Origin: Whalleya microplaca
Taxonomy: Eukaryota; Ascomycota; Sordariomycetes; Xylariales; Xylariaceae
DNA: 64,000 nucleotides
Direction of reading: 5' to 3'
NCBI GenBank assembly: GCA_022497155.1
Contig: MU385743.1
Coordinates: 372,001 to 436,000 of the forward strand
Positions 12,517 to 24,208 of this stretch are shown one piece after another (the stretch's first letter is position 1; the number at the start of each line of letters is the position of its first letter). The notes under the pieces were generated by a model that worked only from the letters and a program-made list of their open reading frames with translations, was not told where the DNA came from and did not search any database. Made by a program: the position numbers and the translations under genes.

Positions 12517-13365
12517 ATGAGGCTCTTAAGCAGCATCCCACTCCTCTCATTCGCCGCGCCCCCCTGCGCGGCCGAGCTCGCCCCAGAGCCACAGCACCTC
12601 TTCAGCAACCCACCCGCGTCAAAGTCGGACTACCGCATTCCCACATCCTACGAGTCCGCCGTTCTCGGGCGGCGGATCCTAGCCCTGACGCCGCTTGGCA
12701 CCCTCGCCACGGTGTTCCCGAGCAGCAGCGCGTCCGATGGCCAGCAGTACTCCAGCCAGGAGAACCGCCCGCACGGGCTCGGGGGCCTGCCGCTCGGGTT
12801 GACGGAGTACGTGGCGGACTGCGAGGAGGCCGGCAACCCGACCTTCCTGGCCATCAAGATCGGGACCTCGTTCAAGAACGCCCAGGCCGGCTCCAACGTC
12901 AGCTTGGCCCAGCAGTGGGAGCCGGTGTATCCACCCGACAAGCGCATCAAGTCGACGGCGGCGTCGTTCCTGGACAGATGGCTCGGCTTCGGACACGGCA
13001 AGGATGATGATGAGCCCAAGGAGAAAAAACCTTTCAGTGCGGCTAACTTGCCCCGGTTCAGCCTGCTCGGCTACTTCGAAGAGATTGACGAGGCGGCTAC
13101 GGCGGACTTGTCGGAGTGCTTTGTGAAGCAGCACCCCGATGCCAAATACTGGCTTCCGGGGAACCGGATCCATGAGTCTCAGTTCGTCCGACTTGTCGTG
13201 CAGCAAGTGTATTGGGTCGGAGGCTTCGGCGATCGGGCCTACATCGGATGGATCCCCGTTGAGGAGTGGAACAACGTCACGCGCGCGGAGTGGGAGGATG
13301 TGAGACTGCCGGGTGAGAAGAAGGGGTGGAAGGAGTGGAGTGCTCTGAGCTGGGAAGACCTATGA
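12517..13365 (+). CDS. secreted CREG-like protein (PNPOx-fold beta-barrel)
   Basis: A single exon of 282 residues. I start at the ATG at 12517; the same frame is open to a GTG at 12505, which is not an ATG. The first 17-20 residues (MRLLSSIPLLSFAAPPCAA) form a signal peptide. The body matches the CREG family of pyridoxamine-phosphate-oxidase-like split barrels. Family blocks visible are ARRILxLTPLGTLATV-like RRILALTPLGTLATV, GLPLGLTEYVADC, WLPGNRIHESQFVRLVV and VYWVGGFGDRAYIGWIP. Fungal members are secreted or vacuolar glycoproteins of unknown catalytic role; the flavin site is usually non-functional in CREG proteins. Two N-x-S/T sequons (NVS, NVT) fit secretion. It has higher GC at third codon positions than its flanks. 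Confidence 0.85.
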   Translation: MRLLSSIPLLSFAAPPCAAELAPEPQHLFSNPPASKSDYRIPTSYESAVLGRRILALTPLGTLATVFPSSSASDGQQYSSQENRPHGLGGLPLGLTEYVADCEEAGNPTFLAIKIGTSFKNAQAGSNVSLAQQWEPVYPPDKRIKSTAASFLDRWLGFGHGKDDDEPKEKKPFSAANLPRFSLLGYFEEIDEAATADLSECFVKQHPDAKYWLPGNRIHESQFVRLVVQQVYWVGGFGDRAYIGWIPVEEWNNVTRAEWEDVRLPGEKKGWKEWSALSWEDL

Positions 13366-13859
13366 TGACTGACTAGTGTTGCACTTTTGAAGTTTGAAGA
13401 TTTAAGATTAAGGCGTTGACCAAGCCCCTTACGATATCATAAAATTGTACATCTTCTTGTTTATGATACGGATGAGACGTACATTCGCTCTGGTGTAATT
13501 AGAGACGGTTCTCACATGAGACATCACAAACGGCAATATGCTAAGTACTTATTACTACACTTTACAAACGTCCTTTACGTAGAAGCAATGGCACAGCTCA
13601 CGGGATTCATAAATTGTCGTCTACCAATCTAGCAGACATGAGTAGTAGATCGAATGGTTACATGCTGACGTAACTATACTAATGCTGCAAGCTTAACCCC
13701 GCGGGGTAAAAGTGAAAGGTTGTCAATTAGACTGAAGCATTCAATATACCAACCTAGATACTTACCCCCTTAATGGTGTATAGTATTGATACATAATATC
13801 AGAGTGCCATCTAGCTCTATGAAAACTTGAACTAGAGTGTGGTCATACAGTGCACAGAT
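13366..13859. other. intergenic; no gene seen
   Basis: AT-leaning spacer between the CREG-like gene and the alpha/beta hydrolase. It presumably holds the 3' UTR of the former and the promoter of the latter. Nothing else was recognised. Confidence 0.5.
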
Positions 13860-15026
13860 ATGAGTAGCCACGAACCTCAAACAGCAGCAGCAGAGCCCCT
13901 GCCGGCCCTGCCCCTGCCGGAGGGCATAACCTCCGACTACATCGACTGCACGGCATCCTGCGGGCTCAACTTCCACGTGCTCACCGCCGGCTCGCGCGAC
14001 AACCCGCTCGTGCTCTTCTGTCACGGCTATCCGGAGCTAGCCTACTCTTGGCGCAAAGTACTACCCCATATCGCCGCGGCTGGCTACTACTGTGTGGCGA
14101 TGGACCAGCGGGGATACGGTCGGACGACGGGCTGGCCACGGACCTCGTATGAGGAGACAGACCTCAGCGCCTACGTGCCCACGAACCTCGTCCGCGACCT
14201 CGTCTGTCTTGTTCACGGCCTCGGCTACACGACCGTGCGCGCCATCATCGGCCACGACTTCGGTGCCGTCGCAGCGGCAGCATCGGCGCTCATACGTCCG
14301 GACATATTCCGTGCCACGGTGCAGCTATCGCATCCGCACAGGAGACCCCCCACACCCAACGATAAGCCCAAGATCGACATCCAGGCGGCGCTGGCGCGCC
14401 TCGACCCGCCCCGGAAGCACTACCAATGGGACAACGCCTCGCCGAGCGCAGCAGCGGAGTGGGCGGCCCCGCCACAGGGCCTCGAGGCCTTCCTGCGGGG
14501 CTACTTCCACCTGAAGTCCGCGGACTGGGCCGGGAACACAGCAGCGCGCCCGCTCGCGCGCTGGGACGCGGAGGCGCTGGCCACCCTGCCCGAGTACTAC
14601 GTCATGCGGCGGTCTTCAACGATGGCGCAGACGGTGGCGAGGCTCATGGCAGGCGAGGACGCGGCGCGGTCGGAGCGCTGGCTCTCGCCCGCGGACCTCG
14701 CCGTGTACGCCGGCGAGTGGGCGCGGACGGGGTTCCAGGGCGCGCTGAACTGGTACCGGGGGGCGACGGCGCGGGACGGCGCCGCGAGGGATATGTTGCT
14801 GTTTGTGGGCCGGCGCATCGAGGTTCCGTGCGCGTTTGTCAGCGGGGCGCAGGATTGGGGCAATTACCAGGTGCCGGGGGCGCTGGAGGGCTATGCGGAT
14901 CCCGCGGTCGTGAAGGAGGGTTGTTTTTGGGGCGTCAGGCTTGTTGAGGGTGCGGGACACTGGGTGCAGCAGGAGCAGCCGGAGGCTGTGGTCAGGGAGC
15001 TACTGGCGTTTTTGGGATCTCTGTAG
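13860..15026 (+). CDS. epoxide-hydrolase-like alpha/beta hydrolase
   Basis: An intronless 388-residue protein with ATG at 13860; the frame extends to a GTG at 13839. Alpha/beta-hydrolase landmarks are in order: oxyanion-hole motif HGYPE at about residues 55-59, then MDQRGYGRT. The nucleophile elbow is GHDFGA, with Asp as the expected nucleophile of epoxide hydrolases and haloalkane dehalogenases. A cap region follows, and near the C-terminus GAGHWVQQEQP supplies the catalytic His. With Asp at the elbow and HGxP before it, an epoxide hydrolase is the best call. Its substrate is unknown, and the long Ala-rich cap means it could be a specialised member. The coding sequence is markedly GC-rich relative to surrounding DNA. 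No biosynthetic neighbour ties it to a pathway. Confidence 0.85.
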   Translation: MSSHEPQTAAAEPLPALPLPEGITSDYIDCTASCGLNFHVLTAGSRDNPLVLFCHGYPELAYSWRKVLPHIAAAGYYCVAMDQRGYGRTTGWPRTSYEETDLSAYVPTNLVRDLVCLVHGLGYTTVRAIIGHDFGAVAAAASALIRPDIFRATVQLSHPHRRPPTPNDKPKIDIQAALARLDPPRKHYQWDNASPSAAAEWAAPPQGLEAFLRGYFHLKSADWAGNTAARPLARWDAEALATLPEYYVMRRSSTMAQTVARLMAGEDAARSERWLSPADLAVYAGEWARTGFQGALNWYRGATARDGAARDMLLFVGRRIEVPCAFVSGAQDWGNYQVPGALEGYADPAVVKEGCFWGVRLVEGAGHWVQQEQPEAVVRELLAFLGSL

Positions 15027-16231
15027 GTTTGTTAGTAACTAGATCCAAGCTCCCGACTGTAGTTGTGATGTTCATAATGATGCTTGTCGATAGATAAGGT
15101 AGGGTGTTTGTATGGTAGCTAAGGATTGGTATTGGAGTGTAACAAAGTGGTGAGAGATGGCGGACATGAGAAGGACTGCAGGAGAGAAGGGATGCATATG
15201 AGAATATACATCAAAAGAAGGAATACGAATGAAAAAAGAACACCCCACCTCGGACTCGAACCGAGAATCTCCGGCTATTTGATTTGACATCAATAGGAGG
15301 CCGGCGAGTTAACTGTATGCTATGTCAGTTATCTGTCGGGACGGCGAGGGAAACCGCTTGGAAACTTACCCATTTCTCTAGTAGGGCTTGGTGGAAGGCT
15401 CAGCTGTTATTGACATGTATAAACGGAAGGCAGCTACGTATGTACCTTGAACTGCCTGATTTCCCGATGGGTGGCGGGCTGTGTAGATACATAGGTACGC
15501 AAGGCATGTTTGGCATGACATCAGTGAAGCAAACGGTTTGGCTCATTTGTGAGATGAGACAAGCTGAAAGGAAAGGACAGCTGTCACATTTCTGAAGTGA
15601 CAGCCTTGGAAGATAAAGGAAAGCTGCATATACCCGTGCCAGGCACTCCACAGGGCTGACTGGCTTCCAATAAGACACTACCTAATTCATTGACTCGATA
15701 TTGACTGGGTAGTCCGACTGGTCATATCATATCAGCTATTGATTATGTAGATGAGTCATATATGTGGAAGGTTGTAGATTCCTTCAATATTCCCGAATCA
15801 TCTGATTACACCCGCAAGATGTTCCAGGAGAACTATATGTACTGGGGTGTATTCGAGCTCGGTCAAAATGAGAATGTTTGTGAGGGATACTGCTAATCAC
15901 TGAATGTAGTGAAACGATATATCCAGGTTTTCATATGAGATGAGTTCAATATTGACAGTGATGCTCCTACTAAATCTAGGTAGTTATGAGACCCTATTGA
16001 ATTTCATATGTTAGGCTTATATTTACCTTGAAAATCAGATATGCATCTCCATCAGACGGCAACATTCAGCGAGCTTGTGATATGAAAATATTATATACTA
16101 GTCTATTGATGATAATCTATTATGGGATTAGACGAAGAGACCTGCGTTTAGGATAAGCACTACCTGTTATATGAGTTTATCCCTCTAAAATACCCGAATC
16201 GCCCTATCGGTATATTCCAATCCTCTTTATT
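15027..16231. other. intergenic with a tRNA-like segment; no protein gene seen
   Basis: Only short frames are present. A tRNA-like fragment lies at about 15241-15320 on the minus strand (listed separately). The right half (15700-16230) is AT-rich with many stops on both strands. Confidence 0.5.
15241..15320 (-). other. degenerate tRNA-like sequence
   Basis: On the minus strand there is a perfect T-arm (CTCGG, loop TTCGAGT, CCGAG) followed by GTGGGGT, like the 3' side of an acceptor stem. Upstream of it a GCCGG/CCGGC stem could form an anticodon-like arm. I cannot find the matching 5' acceptor strand or a convincing D-arm, so I do not assign an isotype. It is either a decayed tRNA or the head of a tRNA-derived repeat. 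Confidence 0.3.
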
Positions 16232-17563
16232 TTAGAAAATTCTTCTATAACTAGACTGCTGCGCAAAGAAATCTAGCCCTTGAGGCTTACGGAGAGACTG
16301 GATGACAAGCTCTCTAGTTGCAAGAGTGTCTACTAAGCACTCACGCTCATCGGAGTCTCTGTCTGGCCCGCAGATGGCCAGATATACCATCCACATGTTT
16401 AATTCAGTGATGAACGCGCCATGGGCTCTATGCATTGCCTCTTGTGTAAGGATGAAGGAGTCGACGATCCGGGAATGAGAAGTGCGGAGCGCGAACAGAT
16501 CACAGTACGCAGTCCATCCAACCAGAACCGTATGTGTGTCCACGAACTTAAACAATTCGGCTCGCGCATGAGCCCAACCACTCAAGGCACTCCCGTCTTC
16601 TATCGCCGCTTCCATAATTTCGAACGACACGCCGGTGGAGTCGGTATGCCAATCCTGGACTTCAGCGAGCGGATCCACCAGAGCGTCAATGAGTACCTCG
16701 CCAGTAAAGAAGTCGACGGCACAAAGCTTTACAAGTTCTGCCTTCCCATCTCCTATCGGTAGCACCTCACAGTCGATCACGACGGCTCTACGCTTGGGCC
16801 TAGGAAGTCTGCGGCAGGGCGCAGGCGTAGCCCTGAAAGCCGAAGCCTCTAGCTTCCAGGGGTTGTAGTACTGCGATAGGGGTGCGTCAGGCAGGTAATA
16901 GCCACACTGCAGAAGAGTGTTCTTGCTGTGGGTGATGGACCGATGTTTTGCCAATATGGAATCAACATAGACTGGCGGCACTATGGTGTACAGGTTGTTC
17001 CTATACTTGAATTGTTTCATTTCATATGACATCAAGTCCGTTTCATCGATTTAAGCTCATCAGTAACTCGCATCTTGTAGGATATGACTGTACTCACTGC
17101 GATCGGTGGGCTCTAGTCTGTACATCCCGCCGCCACCCAGTGGATATGACGAAAGCTTCTTGGACCTCTTACGCCGTGGTTCCTGAAGCCATATTGATGG
17201 ACGAATGGAAGAACGGAAGTCTTCTCCGTGCTTTGATTTGATATGCCATTTCAATACAGAATTGGTTTTAAACACCTTGTAGCATTTACCACAGGCGCTC
17301 CCAAGCATATGGCCAGTAATTATTGCGTGCTTAGCCGCCTGAACCCTATCGCTGAGATATTGATCGCACTCTTCACAATGCTCGAGGCGTCGTGGGCAGC
17401 TACGCTGAACCATGGTTTTGTCTCCTTGAAGATATAACGTATCAAAAGAAGAGCCTCGAAGACCGAGTACGCCAAGACAGGGCCAGTTTAAGAGGTTGAT
17501 ATCCTCTAGAACTTGGGATATCCCAATGGAATTGATGAAAACATGATGAGGATCACGGCGCAT
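16232..17563 (-). CDS. C2H2 zinc-finger / DEDD (RNase T-like) exonuclease, gene model uncertain
   Basis: Two minus-strand coding blocks belong together. The 5' block (about 17563-17098) has C2H2-type motifs: a partial one (CEECDQYLSD) and a canonical one (CGKCYKVF...HIKSKH). The 3' block, ending at 16232, is a DEDD 3'-5' exonuclease of the REX3/REX4 type: VIDCE (first D and E), YCDLFALR (third acid) and SRIVDS (last acid), with GWAHARAELFKFVD between. This arrangement is common in fungal RNA exonucleases that trim rRNA or small RNAs. The junction is unclear. A good donor GTGAGT at 17097-17092 is in phase 1, but no acceptor restores the frame without a stop. A weaker donor (GTACAG) with acceptor TATAG does. 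A frameshift is possible, and an upstream exon may be missing. Confidence 0.65.
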
Positions 17564-18591
17564 TTGAAATAGCAACCTGCAATTTGGAGTCTGAGACAGA
17601 CGCACTGAACACCAACTGGACCATGCACGGACTCCTCGTGAATGTCGACGAAATTGCTTCTCCCAACATCATCATCCTCGGAGTAGCATATCATACCAAG
17701 CCTATGTCAATCACAAACCTATTGATTAATCTCCAATCTTGTCACAGTGGGGAATTCCCTACGTTTGAGCCCCCATGTTAATTCATTTCATGATATACAG
17801 TTAGAGACTTCATTATTTTGATCTCTTGACATCTTGTGCTCTTTCCCTCTTACATATCTTATTTGAGTGCAAAATCCGATATTGTAAAAGATCACTCATC
17901 TATTTTGTGAGAAGCTTCAATCCATTCAGATCCTCAAGACATTACTTCATAACTAGTTTCGCCTAGCGACGCAGTGATTTATATTATGACGACTTTATGT
18001 GACTTTGTGTACTTTCTGTTATTGCTTTTATGATCGCACGGTCTTACTGAACTACGCTGTGCCCATGATTCTATATCTATGCCACTGGGATGCTGCTGAG
18101 GCTTCTAAATATCTAAATTAGAGCAGTGGGAAGTTTTTTCAGTCACAAGAGAACTAAATGAGACTGAGGAAGAGATGGGGGGCGCAAGTTTGATAATATT
18201 GATACTAATATCCAAAGGCCATGAATTCTCAGGCTTCAGGTTGCTAATCTCCTGCACAACACGCGTACTGAGAGGTCCGTATTTAACCTCCAAGGTGAAT
18301 TCTCGCTACCATATTTACCAACAAACTCTAGGACTTCCCTTCAATCTTCACAGTAGGAGCACTTGTCCAATGCACGTGCATTATGCCCTAGGAGGAAATC
18401 ACCTAGGTGACTTGACTATCGATACTGCCCCCAAAACACCTGTAGGCGCTTCATTTAGAAGCAAATCCGTTTAACGCTCACGGTCTTTTCATTCACTAAT
18501 TTCGCGTGCCATGAGGTCTAAATACCTGTGACTTCTTGACCAGAAACCAGTGATATTTCAACGCACCTGGAGTATAGTGACTGAATTCACG
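17564..18591. other. intergenic; no gene seen
   Basis: Short frames only. The part nearest 17564-17700 could contain a 5' exon or leader of the exonuclease gene, which I cannot fix. The rest is AT-rich spacer upstream of the 450-residue orphan gene. Confidence 0.45.
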
Positions 18592-20083
18592 ATGTCAGGC
18601 CAGCAAGACAATGTCGCTGGTGTCAGCAACACCAATAATGGCGACATGTTGACTTCAGAGATCAGCGGAATTTCTGGGGAAGAGAAGGTAATAGATCCAA
18701 ACACTAGATCGTGGACCATAATACTGACACTACTCGAACTAGCCTACCGACAACGTTGTATCAACCCTTACAGAGCAGATCACCTCGGCAAATGACCAAA
18801 ATATGACCGATCAACACAATACCATGAATGCTAGCGAGAAGGCTCATGAGCACGAAGCATCCACTAATCAGCAAGTGAGTATATGGAGAGAAGAGGACAG
18901 TGAAAATAGCTGACATAATAGCTAGGACAACTCAGCTAATATGGATGTTGAGATGACTATGGGCGTTGATAAGAACAGAATGCACGACCCCCTGCTGGAC
19001 CCCATTGTAGGTAACATAATGGCTTTGAATAACGAGACATGCAAACAGTACGAGACACTGGTTCAAAGGTTCCACGAAACCCAAGACGAGGATCTGAAAG
19101 ACGAAATTCACCGCTTGATCGACAACTTCTCCCGCCAGGGCAAAGTCATTCTTCACTTCGGCTATATGTTCACCAAATCTGCAACCAAGATGTGGAAAAG
19201 GTGGAAGTTACCTGCTGAGACAACTGGGGTTGCTCCCACCAACAACCATGAGTCTACCCAAGGGGAAACCATACCTCCGAAGACGAGTAAAGTTGATACA
19301 TTTCCTCCGAGCAATTTCATCAAAGTAGAGGCATTGGACAAGGGTATCAGCGTTCGACTACTTCAGAAGGGCCATGACGGTAGTAGGCATAGACTGTCCC
19401 CTGCGGTGGAGATCGATTTCCTTCCTGGAAAGATGGGCGCCAAGGATAATACGTTTGTCCTCGACCCAAGCAAGAGAACAGTCAATATCCTTCGCAAAGC
19501 CTACCGCCTCGTTTACGAAAGGAAGAAATACGTGTTCGGTGCCTATGCTAAATTTTATGATGAACTGCAACTAGGCAGCTATCGCCAACACTACGCAGAA
19601 CACGATAGCCAGCATTTCTATGCCAGTTCCGCGTTCAAGGTCAAGCCGACCAGCAACCTTCTCGAAGTACGCATGATTCGCAAAGGGGAATATTACGCCG
19701 AAAAGGTTGACAGCATGCTATTCTTAGCGCGCTACCTTCCGAATGACCAGGTCGAATATCGCGAGGTGGTCAAGAACGAGGTCTACGAACGCGGAGCATT
19801 GACGGAGCATGACATCATCCTGTGGGAGCACGAAACCACCCTTGCTCTGCTCTATGATTGGGCCACTGCGCTCGCGGTTCTTATGAAGAAGAAAGGCCAG
19901 ATACATGGACGCATCACCGCGCCGGCTACGAGACAGGAAGACTTAGATGACGAGGGAATCGATGATATCGATCAGGAAGTTCAAGATGTGGGCACGCTTC
20001 TGAATAGGACTACTTTCAATTTATCTGGCCATGCTAGCAAAAAACGCCGTCAAGTTTCCGAGGAAGATATTGAACTGGAGTAA
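18592..20083 (+). CDS. uncharacterised fungal protein, 450 aa
   Basis: I do not recognise the family. Three exons fit in phase 0: 18592-18687, 18776-18874 and 18926-20083. Donors are GTAATA and GTGAGT, and acceptors CAGAG and CTAG. The first exons encode a polar, Asn/Ser/Thr-rich N-terminus. The main exon has a helical Glu/Lys-rich segment (about residues 85-135, ending near MWKRWKLP), then a linker. A well-structured middle follows with alternating hydrophobic and charged segments (IEVDFLPGKMG-like VEIDFLPGKMG, ILRKAYRLVYERKKYVFG, LLEVRMIRKGEYYAEKV). The acidic C-terminus has a KKRRQ basic patch that could be nuclear targeting. There is no signal peptide or membrane segment. The intact splice structure argues for a live gene. 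Confidence 0.7.
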
Positions 20084-21378
20084 GGGATCGTTTTAAGTTC
20101 AATGACCAGGTAGTTGTGTAGGTATATCGTACAGTATGTAGTGTAGTCAACATCGAAGTGAGTTGCATGATGTGTATGCAACAACAAATATGCGAGGCTT
20201 TACATGGACTAATTGTTAGCCTTCTATGTGTGTACCTTCATATTGATAAGACGGACGGTACCTTGATTCGTTGAAACATAGAGATCTTTCGTGTGAGGCC
20301 TAAACTAGCATAGAACTATGGTCGTATTGCCATAAGAATAAATCACCATCAGACTACTACATTGGATCTCCTTGTAGTAAAATGCCAACCAGATACCTAT
20401 ACCCAAGTGTCCTAGATGTTACTGTACAGAGGTAGCCTAGCATTACCTTAACGAGGGCTATACGAGTGATTAATTAATCTAAACAAAATATTGACATCCT
20501 GTAATAGTTTAGCTAAGATTGAAGGGACTGCAGCTCCTGATTCTGCCCTCGTCTATCTTGTTTTCAATGCCCAAATCGAACTGATTAATTTCTCGTTTTG
20601 ATTAATCTAGTTAATCTTAGAAATAGGCCGCAACTATTCCAGTATAACTTAATAGAAAGCGATAATATCAAGACCGTTAGATGATATGAAAGGAGGATGG
20701 CTTTCCTGCGTGTTTGGATTGTCTACTGTCTAGACTTATAAAGTGTAGACTTGCTCTGGACAAATGTAGGCTAGGATCATATGGGTGTCGTATCGTTGCA
20801 ACTTCAAGCTTCTCAAGCAAGAGAAATTTAAGAGAATTAAGGAAACTCGTAGCAGAAGCTTATGCCTGCTTAGGTACTGCTTCCTGACTACTTGCCTAGG
20901 AAGAATTAGAAGTTATCAATTTAAGGCCCTATGATTGTTCGCCTCATACTACCAGACCCATGATATTAACGCGCAAGTAGGAAGTATGTGATTTCATTTT
21001 GAGGGTTGATAGATGATGCAAGCCTTTTTTTAGACCTTAATGATATGAGTCACCTGGCTTCTAGATGTTTGATATTGCTCACATTGTCTCATGTATTTGC
21101 TAGGATACTTGCCATTGATTGTTTGCCTCCCTATTGTTCTTGAAATATAGCTATTGTTTGTATATATGTGTCATCGAGGTTTTTCGTCAGAGTCACTGCC
21201 TTGTCACCTACCTCTATGGCATTGTACCACTTCATCAAGTGCCTTGACAACAATCCTTTCCCTACTGCAGAATTTAGCAACAGTTCCCTGCTATTTTGAC
21301 GAGTACTATATTGATTCCCTTTCTATTACACCGTTTATAGTACTGACACAGACCTAAGGCTACCTCACAACATTTACC
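20084..21378. other. AT-rich intergenic; no gene seen
   Basis: Many stops in all frames and no exon chain, repeat or RNA gene recognised. The promoter of the F-box-like gene must lie at the right end. Confidence 0.5.
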
Positions 21379-22931
21379 ATGGATAAGTTCCCCTTTGAGA
21401 TCGTCGAACGCATCGTCCACGAGGCTGCAGGCATTCCACTTCCACCGAGAAGACCCTCAACAAATGGCCAAGAGGTAACTAGATTGGCCGGAGTATGTCG
21501 TGATTTCCAAAAGATCATCGAGCGTGTAACATTCCAAACCCTCCGTCTTACTTCTGCTCGCATTCCTGAAACCATCGCGATCCTCGCCCGTTTTCCTCAT
21601 CGTATCGAGAGTGTAAAGCAGATTCAATTTGTTGTCCTCTTACCTGAATACGACGAATATGCCTCCACTCGAATTGAGACGCCAGCCGAGCAGACAATAA
21701 ACTCCAAGGCCTTCAGCATGGATATTGGGGCGCTATTTGACTTTCTACCATGCTTAGAGGGTCTTTGCCGCGACTCACAGAAAATGGATCTGCGGATTTT
21801 TGCACGTTCGCCCACAGATTACGTGTGTTCGGAGTCTTATGCCCGTCAGTTTTACTCACGCAAGCGACCAACCTTCCGCCATGATGTATCTTTCGATCTT
21901 CATGAGAAGCGCTACGACTTCTCCTCCTTGGTATTAAGCCGTGATTTCAATCAACCTGCCCCCACGTTCTCCTTCATTAGAAGGCTGTGGTTTGTTGAGC
22001 CTACACATCCACTGGATTCGGCGAGGTATATGGACGTTGACACGATAAGCTACATCACCTCTAGCTTCAAGAATATCGAGGCTGTCTCATGGAAGTTCGG
22101 GGACCTGGAAGATGATCAACAGAGAAGACGAGTGAAGCGATCTAGTGAGCCCCCCAATTGTTTTACGAAACTAGATTGTTGGTGCTAATATTCTTAGACA
22201 TTGCTGATACGCTCAGCTTACTCCCAGCATCTGTTAAATCATTTACACTACTATATAAATACGAATCACACCTTCGTGTTCCTGCAACAACACTCATGCC
22301 TGGTGAAACTGAAGACAGATTAACCTATGCACTGCGCCAAGCCTCTCAAAAGCTGGAGTGTATGGTTCTCCTTGGTGTCCTTGGCTCTCCTCAGTTGTTC
22401 TGGCCTAAGTATTCTTCGGCTGAACAGAGTCTGCCTTCCTGGCCTCACTTGAAAAACATCTGGATCCTCTACACAGAGATCACACCTGAAGGCGAGTACA
22501 TCCTGAGGAAGTATGCATCCAACGATGGCCGAAACTACGTACATTACGAGCCGAATCAAACCTGCCTCAACAAGATCTACTTGGCCATCGCGCTAGCGGT
22601 AGCCCGCATGCCTAAACTTCAGACGATCTCTTTGCAACCCTTGCATTTACGCACTTCGGTGCGCTTCAGGTTTCGTTTCGAGATCAAGGGACGGATAGCG
22701 TTGGCTACGTGGGAGAGTCCACCGCCAATATTTTTTCCTAGCGACGAGGTAATCCAAGCCTTTAAAAAGACAGCCCACGATCGCGATCTTAAGCTGAAGG
22801 TCCAGATCGTGCAAACTGAAAACTATGCAGTTGCATCGCTACGATACCTTTTCGCAAAGCGGTGGTTCAGTCAATTTAGCGCAACTCTTGAAAGCGCTGT
22901 CGCAAGGAAAAGAAGAAGGCTACAGTTATGA
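21379..22931 (+). CDS. F-box-like fungal protein, 499 aa
   Basis: Two exons, 21379-22144 and 22198-22931, are joined by a 53-bp intron (donor GTGAGC, branch GCTAAT, acceptor TTAG). The frame is kept across the junction (TCT A | AC ATT). The N-terminus, MDKFPFEIVERIVHEA, followed later by LAGVCRDFQKIIER and VTFQTLRL, follows the hydrophobic pattern of an F-box, which binds SKP1 in SCF ubiquitin ligases. The rest resembles the long divergent C-terminal region of large fungal F-box families, where repeats such as LRRs are often unrecognisable; segments such as LLPASVKSFTLLY and HLKNIWILYTEI fit that. The substrate is unknown. The C-terminus is basic (RKRRRLQL). The gene model is firm; the F-box assignment is by pattern only. 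Confidence 0.75.
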
Positions 22932-24208
22932 TGATGGCGATGGCGATATCAAGTGACCCCTGTTGACATTGCCGCTCCCCAGGTAAATACTGTCTTTGTG
23001 ACACCTAGGTACCTACAAAGTATATGACTTTTTATCCTACCTAGGTTAAGAACACAATTCAGATTATCTCAACATCCTGCTGTGATGTAGACTATTGTGA
23101 TCAGGCAAATGTGTCAGATAGCTACTAATCAAGGACCGACTAACATAGATCGTACAACGAAAGAGTGCAATGTATAAGATGAGTTCTTTGGACAGGTTTG
23201 TTTCTTCCCTGATTTTCTATATATATATATAAATGGAGGGTGTGTGCGTAGGCGTCGACAGGGTGAAGAGAACAGAACCTGAAAAGGGGGAGGAGAAAGG
23301 GGGGATTGAACCATAGGTTTGAGCATTAACTTCACACTAGCGATTCATCGTCTTTACTTAAGTATTAATTTCGAACTTGGATTTCGACTTTGACATATTA
23401 GCTATTGGATTAGTCTTTCTTTTTTTCGACTACCTTTTAGGGCGGAAGGACGTCGTGTGATAGGAACCATAAGTATTGCTTTGCACCGACCAACTACGGG
23501 ATGGCCGTCGTCGAGTGCCCGGGGGCGGCTACTAGAAAATCCTAGCGCATTTGTAAATTAGAGGGAGGATTTTAGCTAATTGCGACCATAAGAGAATGAA
23601 CCTCCTGGTTACTTTGAAGCATATGTAGATATAAGCTGTGGTATCTTGCGCGACGTCATTTGAAGGATGGCTGTCTGCTGAAAGGACCGTGATGAAATCG
23701 GCAAAGTCTTGGGATGAATGTGGAAATATGCCCAAGTATTTCCTCGAGGCTCCACGGAGAGTTATACATCAGACGAGAAATTCAGTGCGACTTACGGAAT
23801 AATGCAGGTAAATGAATGCGTACGTAAGAGAACCCTGCATATTCCATGCAAGGTCCTTTGGGTTCCACAGAACTCGGCTAGAGATACTGCAGTGACACGT
23901 TCAGCTGATTCCAGCTTTCTTGCTCACCACAACCGGTATATGGTTATCCAGGTCATAACCAACGCCCAACCCTGATTCACAAACTGATCCGTGAACACTA
24001 CCTCTGACAACATCTTAGTACACATGCCATTATTGATACACTATTCTTGATAATACCTTTTACAACCATAGACTCTATTAACATTAGCTGATCCGCCAGA
24101 GGTATCAGAAAGTCGATGCTACTATTTCCATAAATGAGAGAAGTGGCAGATACATCTCATCTATCAACTACGAAGCATCATCATAGCTACTCAAACATTA
24201 TCAATAAA
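22932..24208. other. intergenic; no gene seen
   Basis: Contains a short TA microsatellite near 23219-23232 and otherwise unremarkable short frames. The flavin monooxygenase frame is open up to an in-frame ATG at 24134, so the last 75 bases could be coding if that start is used. Confidence 0.5.

Noticed and set aside
14426..14947. Plus-strand frame inside the epoxide-hydrolase-like gene
   Set aside because: Gly/Arg/Ala-rich shadow of a GC-rich coding exon; catalytic motifs are in the other frame.
23219..23232. TA microsatellite as a possible transposon target
   Set aside because: No flanking inverted repeat or duplication; simple sequence only.
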